Notes: generated from the sequence alone by a model not told the origin. Positions 20,684 through 30,357 are shown, counted from the stretch's first letter. The stretch: 64,000 bases of DNA from an uncultured beta proteobacterium (GCA_903821995.1 CAIJNI010000086.1:47559-111558); one strand, 5' to 3'. Translations and numbers: made by a program.

Positions 20684-21181
20684 ATGTTAAACACTCGATA
20701 TATCTCTCTATCCGTCGGGGTTGTTAGTGTACTTTGTTTAACTGTAGCTATTTTTCTTCAGCATATCGGTATGTCAGGGGTATTTTATCCCCCTTGTCCA
20801 TTATGCATATTGCAACGCTGTGCCTTTTTAGGTATAGCAATATTTTCTCTAGTTTATTATTTTTCTTCCAAAAAATTATTTTTAATACTCGCCTTCCTTA
20901 GCTCCATTACCGGGGTTACGATCGCGATTAGACATGCTTGGGTGATTATTCACCCTGAAACCTCATGTGGCATTGACCCTTTAGAAGTGTTGATTAATAA
21001 CTTCCATCTAGCCTCATTACTTCCCTGGTTTTTTAAGGCAGACGGATTTTGCTCTGCCTCACTCCCACCTGTCATTGGTCTATCTGTCCCCGAATGGTCG
21101 CTACTTTTTTTTATTACACTTAGCATCATCATTTTTATAAACGTCGTAGTTTGGTCAAGACGCTACAAACGTGTTGCTTGA
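20684..21181 (+). CDS. dsbB: Disulfide bond formation protein B
   Basis: 165 residues, four membrane segments. The first redox pair is C38/C41 in PPCPLCILQR; the second pair lies in the periplasmic loop, in TSCGIDPLEV and ADGFCSA. DsbB reoxidises DsbA and passes electrons to quinone. Its end overlaps the next gene by 11 nt. Confidence 0.93.
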   Translation: MLNTRYISLSVGVVSVLCLTVAIFLQHIGMSGVFYPPCPLCILQRCAFLGIAIFSLVYYFSSKKLFLILAFLSSITGVTIAIRHAWVIIHPETSCGIDPLEVLINNFHLASLLPWFFKADGFCSASLPPVIGLSVPEWSLLFFITLSIIIFINVVVWSRRYKRVA

Positions 21182-21752
21182 AAGTTTTCTTGTTAGTACT
21201 GGCGTTGTTACTTTCGCTGAGATGGGAGATAAGACTCAACTTCTTGCTTTTTTACTCGCGGCTAAATTTAAAAAACCAATACCTATTGTTTTAGGTATTT
21301 TTATCGCAACAATCCTTAATCATGGGCTTGCTGGTGCTTTAGGGTTTTGGATCACACATGTTCTTAACCCTGATATTTTGAGATGGGTACTTAGTATCTC
21401 ATTCATAGCCATGGCTGCTTGGACATTAAAGCCCGATAAAATTGATGACTCGCAGAGCCCCTTTGCAAAGAAATACGGTGTATTTGGGGCGACTTTAGTC
21501 ACCTTTTTTTTAGCTGAAATGGGAGATAAAACGCAACTGGCCACAGTCGCTATGGCAGCTCATTATTCAACGCCAATCCTAGTCGTAGCAGGAACTACTT
21601 TAGGTATGATGATCGCCGATATTCCAGCGGTTTTTATTGGCAATTCTTTTGCTAGCAAATTGCCAATGAAACTAATCCACTCTATCGCAGCGGGCATTTT
21701 TGCCCTGATGGGTGTTTTAACTTTATTAAAAGTAGATCAACTTTTAAAATAG
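21171..21752 (+). CDS. TMEM165/GDT1 (UPF0016) family cation transporter
   Basis: 193 residues, six membrane segments in two inverted halves. Each half has the family signature: FAEMGDKTQLLAFLLAAKF near residue 15 and LAEMGDKTQLATVAMAAHY near residue 115. The acidic motifs bind cations; bacterial members export manganese. Start GTG at 21171 overlaps dsbB; a TTG follows directly and neither has a clear ribosome site. No manganese riboswitch is visible. Confidence 0.9.
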   Translation: MLLESFLVSTGVVTFAEMGDKTQLLAFLLAAKFKKPIPIVLGIFIATILNHGLAGALGFWITHVLNPDILRWVLSISFIAMAAWTLKPDKIDDSQSPFAKKYGVFGATLVTFFLAEMGDKTQLATVAMAAHYSTPILVVAGTTLGMMIADIPAVFIGNSFASKLPMKLIHSIAAGIFALMGVLTLLKVDQLLK

Positions 21753-21914
21753 CTTCATTATCAAAAAAATGGGCTCTTTACCATCATAGTCCTACTGTTT
21801 TCTTTTTTCAAAAAACTTCCGTCATTTTTTTGTTTATTTAAAACTTAACCTTGCTCAGTAAGCTCCCTCTTCTACCTTGCTTTAGTAGAAGTTTATCATG
21901 CAGTACGACTTAAT

Positions 21915-22290
21915 TTAAGGATGATAATCACCTTGAAAACAATGCCTAGTTTCATGACCCAAGGTATGCATTTTTAAATTTTTTTCAGTAATAATCAAGC
22001 AAGTTTTACCATCCCAAAATGAACAGGCTTCAACTTGATTGGAAAACCATTCATACCCCTTCTTTTACTTTCTTTTGTACATTCTTTATTAATGTTTTTC
22101 ACTTGTTTCCAGGTAATTGTGCTTGTAGTCGTAAAATTTTTTTAGCTGAAAAAAAAGCCTTTGGATCATCGGCAAAATAAACTGCAGAAGAGTTTCTGAA
22201 CATCAGCATCAAGCACATTGCGCATAAGTACCTCATGACCTTCTTCCCCAATCAACTTTAAATTGTGTTTTTGTTAGCTTTATGAATGCC
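21915..22290 (-). pseudogene. Decayed remnants of one or two small genes
   Basis: The 620 bp between the GDT1 gene and prfC have no intact gene, but the minus strand holds protein-like fragments in shifted frames. Nearest the left, 21915-22061 reads GYEWFSNQVEACSFWDGKTC, then KMHTLGHETRHCFQGDYHP and a stop. A TAA just upstream breaks this frame, and a +1 frame continues it back through WKQVKNINKECTKESK. The H-x-x-x-H and spaced cysteines look like a real metal-binding or secreted protein. Further upstream (about 22160-22272) two frames carry LIGEEGHEVLMRNVLDADVQKL and RNSSAVYFADDPKAFFSAKK. Frames are broken at least twice. Family not identified. Confidence 0.5.
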
Positions 22291-22319
22291 CCTTATAATG
22301 ATAAGTTATGTTTCAAGCT

Positions 22320-22348
22320 GACCTGAATCATAATTTTGATTCTAGGTC
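22320..22348 (+). promoter_or_regulatory. Long inverted repeat just upstream of prfC
   Basis: GACCTGAATCA (22320-22330), a 6-nt loop and TGATTC-T-AGGTC (22337-22348) form an 11-bp stem with a single bulged T, 31 nt before the prfC ATG. No T-run follows, so it is not a terminator. A possible promoter TTGATT/TACCTT overlaps it. It may be an operator or a leader hairpin. Confidence 0.4.
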
Positions 22349-22379
22349 TCATATTTAATACCTTCTTAGATTGCCCAGC

Positions 22380-24011
22380 ATGACTGCTTCATCAGACGCG
22401 TCCCTAATAGGACTAGAGGTTGCTCGAAGACGAAGCTTCGCAATCATTTCTCATCCAGATGCAGGTAAAACCACATTGACTGAAAAACTGCTTCTATATG
22501 CTGGAGCAATTCAGATTGCGGGAAGCGTAAAAGCTCGCAAAGCGAGTCGTCACGCAACATCAGATTGGATGGAAATTGAAAAACAACGTGGTATTTCAGT
22601 CGCAAGCTCTGTCATGCAGATGGAATACCGGAATTGTATTATTAATCTCTTAGATACCCCAGGACATCAAGACTTTTCCGAGGATACTTATAGAGTATTA
22701 ACAGCTGTCGATTCGGCATTAATGGTAATTGATGCGGCAAATGGGGTTGAAGCACAAACAAGACGTTTAATTGAGGTATGTCGTGCACGAAATACCCCCC
22801 TTGTTACTTTCATTAATAAGATGGATCGAGAGGTAAAACCACCTCTCGATCTCATGGATGAAATTGAACAAGCCTTAGGGATGTCAGTTGTTCCAATGAC
22901 TTGGCCCGTAGGTATGGGAAGATCGTTTGCAGGCGTTATTGACATCGCTAAATCTCAAATGCGCATGTTCAAAGCCGGGGAAGATCGAGTAGGGCATCAA
23001 GAGGATCAATTAGTTAATATTAATGATCCAAAGCTTCAGGATTTGCTAGGAGAAGACTTACAAACTGCACTTACAGAGGTCGAATTAATTCGAGGGGCTA
23101 TGCCTGGATTTGATCTTGAAGAGTTCTTAAACGGCAAACAATCTCCAGTCTTTTTTGGTTCAGCTATTAATAATTTTGGCGTCAAAGAAATCCTCAATAC
23201 GCTCGTTGAACTTGCGCCGCCCCCCAAGTCTCGAATGACGCTTCAAAGAGAAATTCTGCCATCAGAAAAGAATTTTTCTGGTGTGGTTTTTAAAATACAA
23301 GCAAACATGGATCCCGCCCACCGAGACCGTGTTGCTTTTTTAAGAATTTGTTCAGGACATTTCGAGCGAGGTATGCGACTTAAAATTTCACGAAACGGTA
23401 AAGAGATTAGAACAAATAATGCTTTGTCTTTCCTTTCGCAGCGTCGTGATATTTTGGATGAGGCTTTTCCTGGAGATATTATTGGGATTCCAAATCATGG
23501 TCTTTTACAGTTGGGTGACACATTAACAGAAGGTGAGAAATTACAATTTACTGGCCTACCTTTTTTTGCTCCAGAAATTTTTAAACTAGTTGAAACCGCC
23601 GACCCTCTAAGAACTAAACAATTAAGAGATGGCTTACTCCAACTCGGAGAAGAGGGAGCTATTCAAGTTTTTAGACCTTTACTAGGAGGTCCCATGCTAC
23701 TCGGAGCCTTTGGTCAATTACAGTTTGAAGTGGTTGCTCATCGCCTGAAAAGTGAATATAACGCGGAAGTGCGTCTTCTGCCCGCAAAATACTCTTTATC
23801 AAGATGGGTGAGTTCTACGGATCCTATAGCTCTTAAGAAATTTATTAAAGAGAACTCACACAGAATGAGTGAAGATGTTGTTGGAGCGCCAGTATTCTTG
23901 GCGGCCCACCGGTCTGAATTAGATGTAGCAAAACAACTTTCAAAAGAAATAGAGTTCCACTCTTTACGAGAACATGCGGGATTAATTTACCAGAAGGATT
24001 TCATTGCCTAA
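22380..24011 (+). CDS. prfC: Peptide chain release factor 3
   Basis: 543 residues from the ATG at 22380; a TTG three codons earlier is possible. Translational GTPase that recycles RF1/RF2 from the ribosome. G1 SHPDAGKTTLTEKLL, the RF3 insert KARKASRHATSDWMEIEKQRGISV, G3 DTPGHQDFSEDTYR and G4 NKMDRE are all present, followed by the RF3 C-terminal domain (EFHSLREHAGL near the end). Confidence 0.97.
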   Translation: MTASSDASLIGLEVARRRSFAIISHPDAGKTTLTEKLLLYAGAIQIAGSVKARKASRHATSDWMEIEKQRGISVASSVMQMEYRNCIINLLDTPGHQDFSEDTYRVLTAVDSALMVIDAANGVEAQTRRLIEVCRARNTPLVTFINKMDREVKPPLDLMDEIEQALGMSVVPMTWPVGMGRSFAGVIDIAKSQMRMFKAGEDRVGHQEDQLVNINDPKLQDLLGEDLQTALTEVELIRGAMPGFDLEEFLNGKQSPVFFGSAINNFGVKEILNTLVELAPPPKSRMTLQREILPSEKNFSGVVFKIQANMDPAHRDRVAFLRICSGHFERGMRLKISRNGKEIRTNNALSFLSQRRDILDEAFPGDIIGIPNHGLLQLGDTLTEGEKLQFTGLPFFAPEIFKLVETADPLRTKQLRDGLLQLGEEGAIQVFRPLLGGPMLLGAFGQLQFEVVAHRLKSEYNAEVRLLPAKYSLSRWVSSTDPIALKKFIKENSHRMSEDVVGAPVFLAAHRSELDVAKQLSKEIEFHSLREHAGLIYQKDFIA

Positions 24012-24167
24012 ATGAACGGAATATTCTGCTTTGGTTTTCCACATCAGATCTCGTCAATTTTGCTAAATTTTTATCACCGAAGTTTCATTAGATTATTATT
24101 GCCTATATAGCTTATTTTTATCTTTATTGAAGATTCCAAATAACAAAAACCTTATTGAGGAAAAATT

Positions 24168-25166
24168 ATGGCCATTTTATATAGAAGAAATTTCCCAGGA
24201 ATTCTTTTTATCAACTGGGTTTCGTATCTTTTCATTGCGATTTTCTCAAGCTATATATCTGCTCAATCTGAATATCCTAATAAACCAATAAAAATTATTG
24301 CCCCAGTTGCACCAGGAGGAGGGGTTGATTTAGTCGCACGAACTATTGGTGATAAGTTATCTACAGCTTTAGGACAAAGTTTTATTGTTGATAACCAAAG
24401 TGGGGGGGGTGGCATCATTGCTTCCCAAGCTACGGCTAGAGCCGCCAATGATGGCTACACTTTAATGATTGGATACGTTGGTACTCACGGAACAAACCCT
24501 GCTGTAAGAAAGCTACCTTATGATGCCATTAAAGATTTCACCCACATCGCTATGGTAGGTGGAACGCCAAACGTTTTGGTCATTAATAATGATTTGCCCA
24601 TAAAGAATTTACAAGAGTTTATTGACTACGCAAAGAAAAATGTGGGAAAAATGAGTTATGGATCCGCTGGACAGGGAACCCTAACTCACTTAGCAATGGA
24701 GCAATTTAAAATTCAAGGTCAATTTTTTAGCACCCATGTACCTTATCGTGGGATTGGTCCAGCATTTACAGATGTCATGGGTGGACAAACCCTATCAATG
24801 TTCCCAGGTCTTGCAGCAGCTTTGCCTCACCTAAAGAATGGAAAGCTGAGGGCCATTGCAGTGACTGGAACAAAAAGACACGTGTTGATACCTGATATTC
24901 CTACTTTTAAAGAATTGGGCTTCGAAGGCTTTGAGGGGGTCCAGTGGTATGGCGTGATGGGTCCAGCGAATCTCCCTGAAAAAATAACTTCTAAATTAAA
25001 TACAGAGATAAATAAAGCAATTCAATCGCCCGAACTTAAAGAACGATTATCTTCCGAGGCGCTGCAACCCATGCCGATGTCCTCAGAGCAATTTACTAAA
25101 TATGTTAAGGATGATATTGCTCGGTGGAGCAAAGTAGCAAAAGAACGAAATATTCAACTCGATTAG
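24168..25166 (+). CDS. Bug-family (TctC) periplasmic tripartite-tricarboxylate receptor 1
   Basis: 332 residues. Signal segment LFINWVSYLFIAIFSSYISAQS, then the Bug signature YPNKPIKIIAPVAPGGGVDLVART and DNQSGGGGIIASQATARAANDGYTL. Bug proteins bind small carboxylates or related molecules in the periplasm. GAGG precedes the ATG at 24168. The MmgE/PrpD gene starts 11 bp after its stop, so the two form an operon and the ligand is probably the enzyme's substrate or a precursor. No TctA/TctB partner nearby. Confidence 0.92.
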   Translation: MAILYRRNFPGILFINWVSYLFIAIFSSYISAQSEYPNKPIKIIAPVAPGGGVDLVARTIGDKLSTALGQSFIVDNQSGGGGIIASQATARAANDGYTLMIGYVGTHGTNPAVRKLPYDAIKDFTHIAMVGGTPNVLVINNDLPIKNLQEFIDYAKKNVGKMSYGSAGQGTLTHLAMEQFKIQGQFFSTHVPYRGIGPAFTDVMGGQTLSMFPGLAAALPHLKNGKLRAIAVTGTKRHVLIPDIPTFKELGFEGFEGVQWYGVMGPANLPEKITSKLNTEINKAIQSPELKERLSSEALQPMPMSSEQFTKYVKDDIARWSKVAKERNIQLD

Positions 25167-25177
25167 AAAGCAGATTC

Positions 25178-26554
25178 ATGGCACGAAATACTCAAGTTTT
25201 AGCAGATCATAATGCTCCTCCAATAACTCAAATTCTTGCAGAATATATCTCGAATCACCCTTCAAAAGGTTGGGATAACTCCGTAGATCATGAAGCACAT
25301 CGAACTTTCTTTAACTGGCTTGGCTGCGCAATTGGAGCTGCTCAGCATGAAAGTGTCATAGCAAGTATCGCAGCACTTCAAGAGTTTTCTCCAAGTGCTC
25401 AATCTTCAATTTTAGGTAGAAATGAGAAATTAGATATGGCAGGCGCCGCCTTAGTCAATGGGATAAGTTCACATACCTTTGACTTCGATGACACTCATCT
25501 AAAAACGATTATTCACCCAGCTGGTCCAATAGCATCTGCACTACTAGCATTAGCGGAGCACCTAAAATCTTCTGGCAGAGATCTCATTGATGCTTTAGTG
25601 ATTGGTATTGATGTTTCATGTAGGATCGGAAACTGTATGTACCCAGACCATTATGATCGTGGATGGCATATTACAGGATCGACAGGAACGGTTGGCGCGG
25701 CAGCTGCGTGCGCTCGATTACTTGGCTTAAACGCCCATCAAACTTCTATGGCCATTGGTATAGCAGCCTCACAACCGATAGGTTTTCGTGAGCAGTTTGG
25801 GACCATGACCAAACCGTTTCATCCAGGTGGAGCCGCTAAAGCAGGATTGACATCAGCTCTTTTAGCCAAGCATGGCTTTACTGCTAGCCTAAAAGCGTTA
25901 GAAGCTCCTCGAGGAATGATTCAATCAATTTCAACAAAATGCAATTGGAATGAAATCACCGATGAACTTGGTAGTCGTTTCGAAATTTCTTTTAATAGTT
26001 ATAAACCTTTTGCTTGCGGGATTGTGATCCACCCAAGTATTGACGCTTGTGTACAACTAAAACAGCAAGGTGTAACTCCTGAAAACTTAGACCATATTGA
26101 GCTTCGCGTTCACTCCCTTGTACTTGAGTTAACAGGCAAAAAAACTCCTAAGGATGGTCTAGAAAGTAAGTTTAGCGTTTATCACGGTTGCGCCGCGGGA
26201 CTTGTATTTGGTCGTGCTGGAGAAGATGAGTTTAGTGATGAAATTGTTAATCGAGCAGATATGGTTGCATTACGCGCCAAAGTGGTTGCAACCGTTGATA
26301 ATGAAATACACGAAGCATCCGTTGATGTTCGCGCTTTTCTTAAGGATGGTACCGAAAAGCACGTCTATGTTAAGAATGCGATTGGTTCCATTGAGTGTCC
26401 TATGACCGACGAAAATCTTAATGAGAAATTTAAAGACTTAGTCCATCCTATTATTGGAACTTCTCAGGCTGCACTATTAATTAGCGAATGTTGGAAACTT
26501 GGACAATTAAATCAACTGGATAGTTTAATTCAATTGTCCAGAAAAATTAGTTAA
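25178..26554 (+). CDS. MmgE/PrpD family protein
   Basis: 458 residues from ATG 25178; an upstream start would run into the receptor gene. Family features: GISSHTFDFDDTHLKTIIHPAGPIASALLALAE, HITGSTGTVGAAAACARLLGL and FKPFHPGGAAKAGL-like TKPFHPGGAAKAGL. The family includes 2-methylcitrate dehydratase, cis-aconitate decarboxylase and poorly known hydratases; the methylcitrate cycle genes prpB/prpC are not here, so a carboxylate dehydratase of unknown substrate is the best statement. It ends 8 bp inside the convergent ModA-like gene. Confidence 0.88.
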   Translation: MARNTQVLADHNAPPITQILAEYISNHPSKGWDNSVDHEAHRTFFNWLGCAIGAAQHESVIASIAALQEFSPSAQSSILGRNEKLDMAGAALVNGISSHTFDFDDTHLKTIIHPAGPIASALLALAEHLKSSGRDLIDALVIGIDVSCRIGNCMYPDHYDRGWHITGSTGTVGAAAACARLLGLNAHQTSMAIGIAASQPIGFREQFGTMTKPFHPGGAAKAGLTSALLAKHGFTASLKALEAPRGMIQSISTKCNWNEITDELGSRFEISFNSYKPFACGIVIHPSIDACVQLKQQGVTPENLDHIELRVHSLVLELTGKKTPKDGLESKFSVYHGCAAGLVFGRAGEDEFSDEIVNRADMVALRAKVVATVDNEIHEASVDVRAFLKDGTEKHVYVKNAIGSIECPMTDENLNEKFKDLVHPIIGTSQAALLISECWKLGQLNQLDSLIQLSRKIS

Positions 26555-27335
26555 GCGGGTCTAGGCCTGTTGCTCTAATCTTATCCGCATGCAAAGGTGA
26601 CGAGATATACTTTAAAAAATCACCAGCTTCTTTAGGGATCTTGCTAGTTTGAACCACTGCTGCCGAAAAGATAGTATTCAGTTGTACTTCTTTTGGCAGT
26701 AACCCAACCATGTCAATCCCTTTGACGGCCATGATTTCGCTTCTCTGTTGACAACCAAATTCTGCATCCCCGTTAGCAACAATCTCTCCAACAGGTGTAG
26801 CTGGTATTTTTCTAGCTTTACCTTGCATTTGATCAAAGATACCTAATTTATTTAATAATTGTATCTTGATATATTCCCCACTTGCGCTATCCGAATAGGC
26901 AAATGATTTGACCTCTAAAAGAGTTTTCCTTAAATTATCTACAGTACTAATATCATATTTTTTTGTGCCGGATTTAACCGCACAAGCGATTGGCGAATTG
27001 GCCAACAAAACTTTGCTACCAGCAACTAATTGCCCCTGCATCATTAAGTTATCTAAAGCATCTCCCACCATGATGACGACATCCAAATTTTCACCGCGTT
27101 TTAATCTTAGAGGGATAGCATTTTTAGTTTCACCCATGGAAGGCCCCCAATTTGAAACAAGTTTATTGCTACTATCTTTTTCATAATCGTGTGCTAATTC
27201 TTTGTAGGCCTCAGCAAAACCTCCAGAACTGACCACTTGAATCTCAACTGCATTTCCTGCAAACGTAACGCTCGCTAGAAACACAGTGCACAAGAGTTGC
27301 ATAAAATTTTGCCCTGCATTAGAAATATATATCAT
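26547..27335 (-). CDS. ModA-like periplasmic substrate-binding protein
   Basis: 262 residues. IQVVSSGGFAEAYKELAHDYEKDSSNKL, LKRGENLDVVIMVGDALDNL and SDSASGEYIKIQLLNKLGI fit the molybdate-binding-protein-like fold. No ABC permease or ATPase is beside it, so the true ligand need not be molybdate. Two starts are possible: ATG 27335 (used) and ATG 27302, which would begin directly at the signal segment MQLLCTVFLASVTFAGNA. It lies 10 bp after the MDR oxidoreductase gene on the same strand. Confidence 0.8.
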   Translation of the reverse strand: MIYISNAGQNFMQLLCTVFLASVTFAGNAVEIQVVSSGGFAEAYKELAHDYEKDSSNKLVSNWGPSMGETKNAIPLRLKRGENLDVVIMVGDALDNLMMQGQLVAGSKVLLANSPIACAVKSGTKKYDISTVDNLRKTLLEVKSFAYSDSASGEYIKIQLLNKLGIFDQMQGKARKIPATPVGEIVANGDAEFGCQQRSEIMAVKGIDMVGLLPKEVQLNTIFSAAVVQTSKIPKEAGDFLKYISSPLHADKIRATGLDPLN

Positions 27336-27345
27336 CTCTTGCCTT

Positions 27346-28332
27346 TTATTGTTGACTTAAAATTACATGCCCTATTTTTGATCCTAATTCAACAGCCTCA
27401 TGCGCTTTTATTATTTCTGTAAATTTAAATTTATTCGCAATTGCAAATTTCGGATTACCTGTTTTTGCCCAACGCTCAATATCATTGATTGCTTGTTGTT
27501 TAGCTATATTACTCATCGTATAAACAAATACATGATGGACAGATAAGTTTTTAAACATAGCAGCATAAAACGGGTATGTCGGAGTGGGCGACCCCATAGA
27601 AGCATAGCTCGAAATGCATCCCCCAGACTTAATTATTTCTAAACTAATTGGAAAGTTCTTTCCAAAATCAACATCAATAATCCGATCAACTCCCTCTTCG
27701 CCAACAATACTCTTCACCTCTTTTATTACATCTTGGTTCTTATAGTTGATCACATAGTCAGCACCCGCCTGTTTAGCATGAGCTGCCTTTTGATCTGAGC
27801 TTACAGTTGTTAATACTGTAGCGCCAGCCCATTTGGCTAACTGAATGGCATAGTGCCCAACGACCCCAGCACCACCCGTAACAAGTATCGTTTCACCTTG
27901 TTTAGGTACTCCGCCTACATAAATGGATCTATGCGCCGTCATTACAGGGATACCTAAACATGCGCCTTCATCAAAACCTAAACCATCGGGTAATCGTGGG
28001 GCAGTTTCGCTGGGAACAACAGTCCACTCAGCTGAAGTTCCTAAGGGACGCATAAACGCAGCATTAAAAATCCATACTTTTTCACCAATTCGTGAAGTTG
28101 CAACTCCATCGCCCACCGCATCAATAACTCCGGCTCCATCACTATGCGGAATTTGCCAACTTGCAGTCATTGGTCTGCCCTTACCGGCTCGAGTCTTAAC
28201 ATCTGACGGGTTAACGCCTGAACTCATCATCCGCACGCGAACTTGTCCCTTTGCTGGTTCGGGTTTTTCAAGTTCCTCAATAACTAATACATCCTTTGCT
28301 GGTCCTAAACGATGGTACAGTCCTGCTTGCAT
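27346..28332 (-). CDS. Zinc-independent MDR-family NADPH:quinone reductase-like oxidoreductase
   Basis: 328 residues. GroES-like N-terminal domain (VRVRMMSSGVNPSDVKTRAG, HSDGAGVIDAVGDGV) and Rossmann domain with ILVTGGAGVVGHYAIQLAKWAGATVLTTVSS near residue 145. The Cys/His ligands of zinc alcohol dehydrogenases are missing, so it is of the quinone-reductase/zeta-crystallin type. AAGGA 7 nt before ATG 28332. It is 17 bp after a Bug receptor on the same strand, likely one operon. Confidence 0.87.
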   Translation of the reverse strand: MQAGLYHRLGPAKDVLVIEELEKPEPAKGQVRVRMMSSGVNPSDVKTRAGKGRPMTASWQIPHSDGAGVIDAVGDGVATSRIGEKVWIFNAAFMRPLGTSAEWTVVPSETAPRLPDGLGFDEGACLGIPVMTAHRSIYVGGVPKQGETILVTGGAGVVGHYAIQLAKWAGATVLTTVSSDQKAAHAKQAGADYVINYKNQDVIKEVKSIVGEEGVDRIIDVDFGKNFPISLEIIKSGGCISSYASMGSPTPTYPFYAAMFKNLSVHHVFVYTMSNIAKQQAINDIERWAKTGNPKFAIANKFKFTEIIKAHEAVELGSKIGHVILSQQ

Positions 28333-28349
28333 TTATATTTCCTTCATGA

Positions 28350-29348
28350 TTAATTTGTGGCTTTTAAATTTGCAGCTTTACTAATTTTGTTAGCTACTTC
28401 CATTTCGTTTTTAATAAAAACGTTAAATCCTTCTGAGCTCATGGAGTAAGAGTCCGCCCCTAGCTTTGCAAAGCGCTCTTTAACTTCTGGATTTGCTTGG
28501 GCTTTAATGACCTCATCATTCAATTTTTTTACGACTGACGGTGGAATATTTGTCGGAGCAATCAATCCAACCCAAAGTATGTAATCAGAATTTGGATATC
28601 CCGCTTCTATCGTTGTTGGTAGAGAGGGTAATGCTGAACTTCTTTTTGGTGTACTAATGGCTAATGCCTGAAGTTGTCCACTTTTAATTAAAGGTAGCGC
28701 AGAGGCAAGCGGGGAAAAGAACCAATCGATTCTTCCGCCAATGACTTCAGAAATTGCCTCCGGAGTTCCCTTATAAGGCACATGAGTTGCTTTAATCCCT
28801 GCGACTAAGTTAAATTTCTCTGCATTCATGTGTGTGGCGCTCCCGATACCGGCCGATCCGTAATTCATTTGATCTGGATTAGCCTTAACTGCGGCGACCA
28901 TATCAGCAAGATTTTTCCAACCTTTATTGGGATTAACGACTAAGACATTTGGAATTGCTGCCAAAGGAGTGATGCCAGTGAGATCCTTTAAAGTATCGTA
29001 AGGTAAGTTAGGATAGATTGAAGGATTAAGAGCATGCCCGGAAGAATGAACCAACAAGGTATACCCATCTGGATCCGATTTGGCAACTTGAGTTGCCGCA
29101 ATTGTGCCCCCAGCGCCAAGCTTGTTTTCAATAATGATGGGCTGCCCAAGATCTTTGCTCATTACATCACTTAAGGCTCTTGCAATAATGTCAGTCACAC
29201 TCCCGGCTGAAAAAGGAACAATCATTTTAATTGTTTTAGTCGGGTAGGTTTGCGCAAATCCCGACAAAGATGCCAATGTAAAAGTTATCATTCCAATACA
29301 GCATATTTTTGAAATCACTCCTCTAAAAGCTAGTTTATTTATTTTCAT
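28350..29348 (-). CDS. Bug-family (TctC) periplasmic receptor 2
   Basis: 332 residues. Signal region ISKICCIGMITFTLASLSGFAQT, then YPTKTIKMIVPFSAGSVTDIIARAL and IENKLGAGGTIAATQVAKSDPDGYTLL. The glycine-rich loop of the usual PFPPGG motif is altered to PFSAGSVTD. It sits between a beta-hydroxyacid dehydrogenase (40 bp upstream) and the MDR oxidoreductase (downstream), consistent with a dedicated uptake and oxidation set. Confidence 0.92.
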   Translation of the reverse strand: MKINKLAFRGVISKICCIGMITFTLASLSGFAQTYPTKTIKMIVPFSAGSVTDIIARALSDVMSKDLGQPIIIENKLGAGGTIAATQVAKSDPDGYTLLVHSSGHALNPSIYPNLPYDTLKDLTGITPLAAIPNVLVVNPNKGWKNLADMVAAVKANPDQMNYGSAGIGSATHMNAEKFNLVAGIKATHVPYKGTPEAISEVIGGRIDWFFSPLASALPLIKSGQLQALAISTPKRSSALPSLPTTIEAGYPNSDYILWVGLIAPTNIPPSVVKKLNDEVIKAQANPEVKERFAKLGADSYSMSSEGFNVFIKNEMEVANKISKAANLKATN

Positions 29349-29388
29349 ATGTGACTGTCCTATCCTTTTTTTATATCAGATTGCTTTG

Positions 29389-30315
29389 TTATGAAGCCTC
29401 TAATCCATCACTAATTTTTTTATTTTCTGAAATGAGCTCTAAACCCGCATCCTTTGCCATCTCTTGAATCAATATGGAGAAATCAACATCTTTATATCCT
29501 CTTCCTACCATTCTTCCAATAGACTCTCTTGTAGCAGCAGCAGCTGGCATAACTACACCATGAGCTTTCGCAGCCGCCATCCCTAGGTCCATATCTTTTA
29601 ATAGTAACTCAGGGGTAAATGTCACTTGTTCAAATGTTAAGTTAGTTAAAACTGGGGTTTTATAGCGGGTGTACATTGAGCCTAAAACAGAATCATTAAT
29701 ACTTTCTAAAAATAAGTGCCTTGGAATGCCAGCCTTCTCAGCTAACACTGTAATCTCACATAGGTTCTGAATAACCACTCCAAACATTGTGTTGTGTGCA
29801 ATTTTCCATACCCTAGCTAATTCGCCCTCTCCTATCCACATACATTTACGTGCTATTGCCTGGAAATAGGGCTCTACTAGCTCATATTGACTTTTTGGTC
29901 CAGAAGCAACCATTAAAAGCTTTCCTGCTTTTGCAACTTTCGCATTACCAGATACGGGTGCGCACAAATAAGCAACTCCTAACGCTTCTAATTGCTGACG
30001 AACTTCTGCTGACCCTTCTTGAGATATGGACGAACTATCCACGACTAATTTTGGAAGTTTCTTTGTGGTAACTAGTCCCCCAGCGCCGAATAATACTTGC
30101 TTTAAGTCCTTTGTTGTAGAAACCATTGTGACCACAACTTCGCATCCTGCCAAATCTAAAATATGATCCACTACGGTTGCACCATATTCTGCTAATGGCT
30201 CTGCTTTACTTCGAGTACGATTCCACACATCAACGCCATGGCCCGCTTTGGTAAGTCTTTTAACCATTGCCTCACCCATACGACCTAAACCAATCCAACC
30301 TAATTTTTGAGCCAT
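29389..30315 (-). CDS. NAD(P)-dependent beta-hydroxyacid dehydrogenase, copy A
   Basis: 308 residues. Rossmann motif LGWIGLGRMGEAMVKRLTKAGH at the N-terminus, substrate-site APVSGN near residue 120, catalytic Lys in ARVWKIAHNTMFG near residue 170 (G/A-x-x-x-K-x-x-x-N pattern). Relatives reduce or oxidise 3-hydroxyisobutyrate, tartronate semialdehyde or succinic semialdehyde. GGAGAAAG precedes ATG 30315. Copy B is directly upstream on the same strand. Confidence 0.88.
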   Translation of the reverse strand: MAQKLGWIGLGRMGEAMVKRLTKAGHGVDVWNRTRSKAEPLAEYGATVVDHILDLAGCEVVVTMVSTTKDLKQVLFGAGGLVTTKKLPKLVVDSSSISQEGSAEVRQQLEALGVAYLCAPVSGNAKVAKAGKLLMVASGPKSQYELVEPYFQAIARKCMWIGEGELARVWKIAHNTMFGVVIQNLCEITVLAEKAGIPRHLFLESINDSVLGSMYTRYKTPVLTNLTFEQVTFTPELLLKDMDLGMAAAKAHGVVMPAAAATRESIGRMVGRGYKDVDFSILIQEMAKDAGLELISENKKISDGLEAS

Positions 30316-30357
30316 GCTCTTTCTCCACTTTACAAATTAAAAAAATAATTCTCTAAG

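Noticed and set aside
21869..21891. CTTCTAC/GTAGAAG hairpin after the GDT1 gene
   Set aside because: Seven pairs around a 9-nt loop with no T-run and over 110 bp after the stop; too weak to call a terminator.
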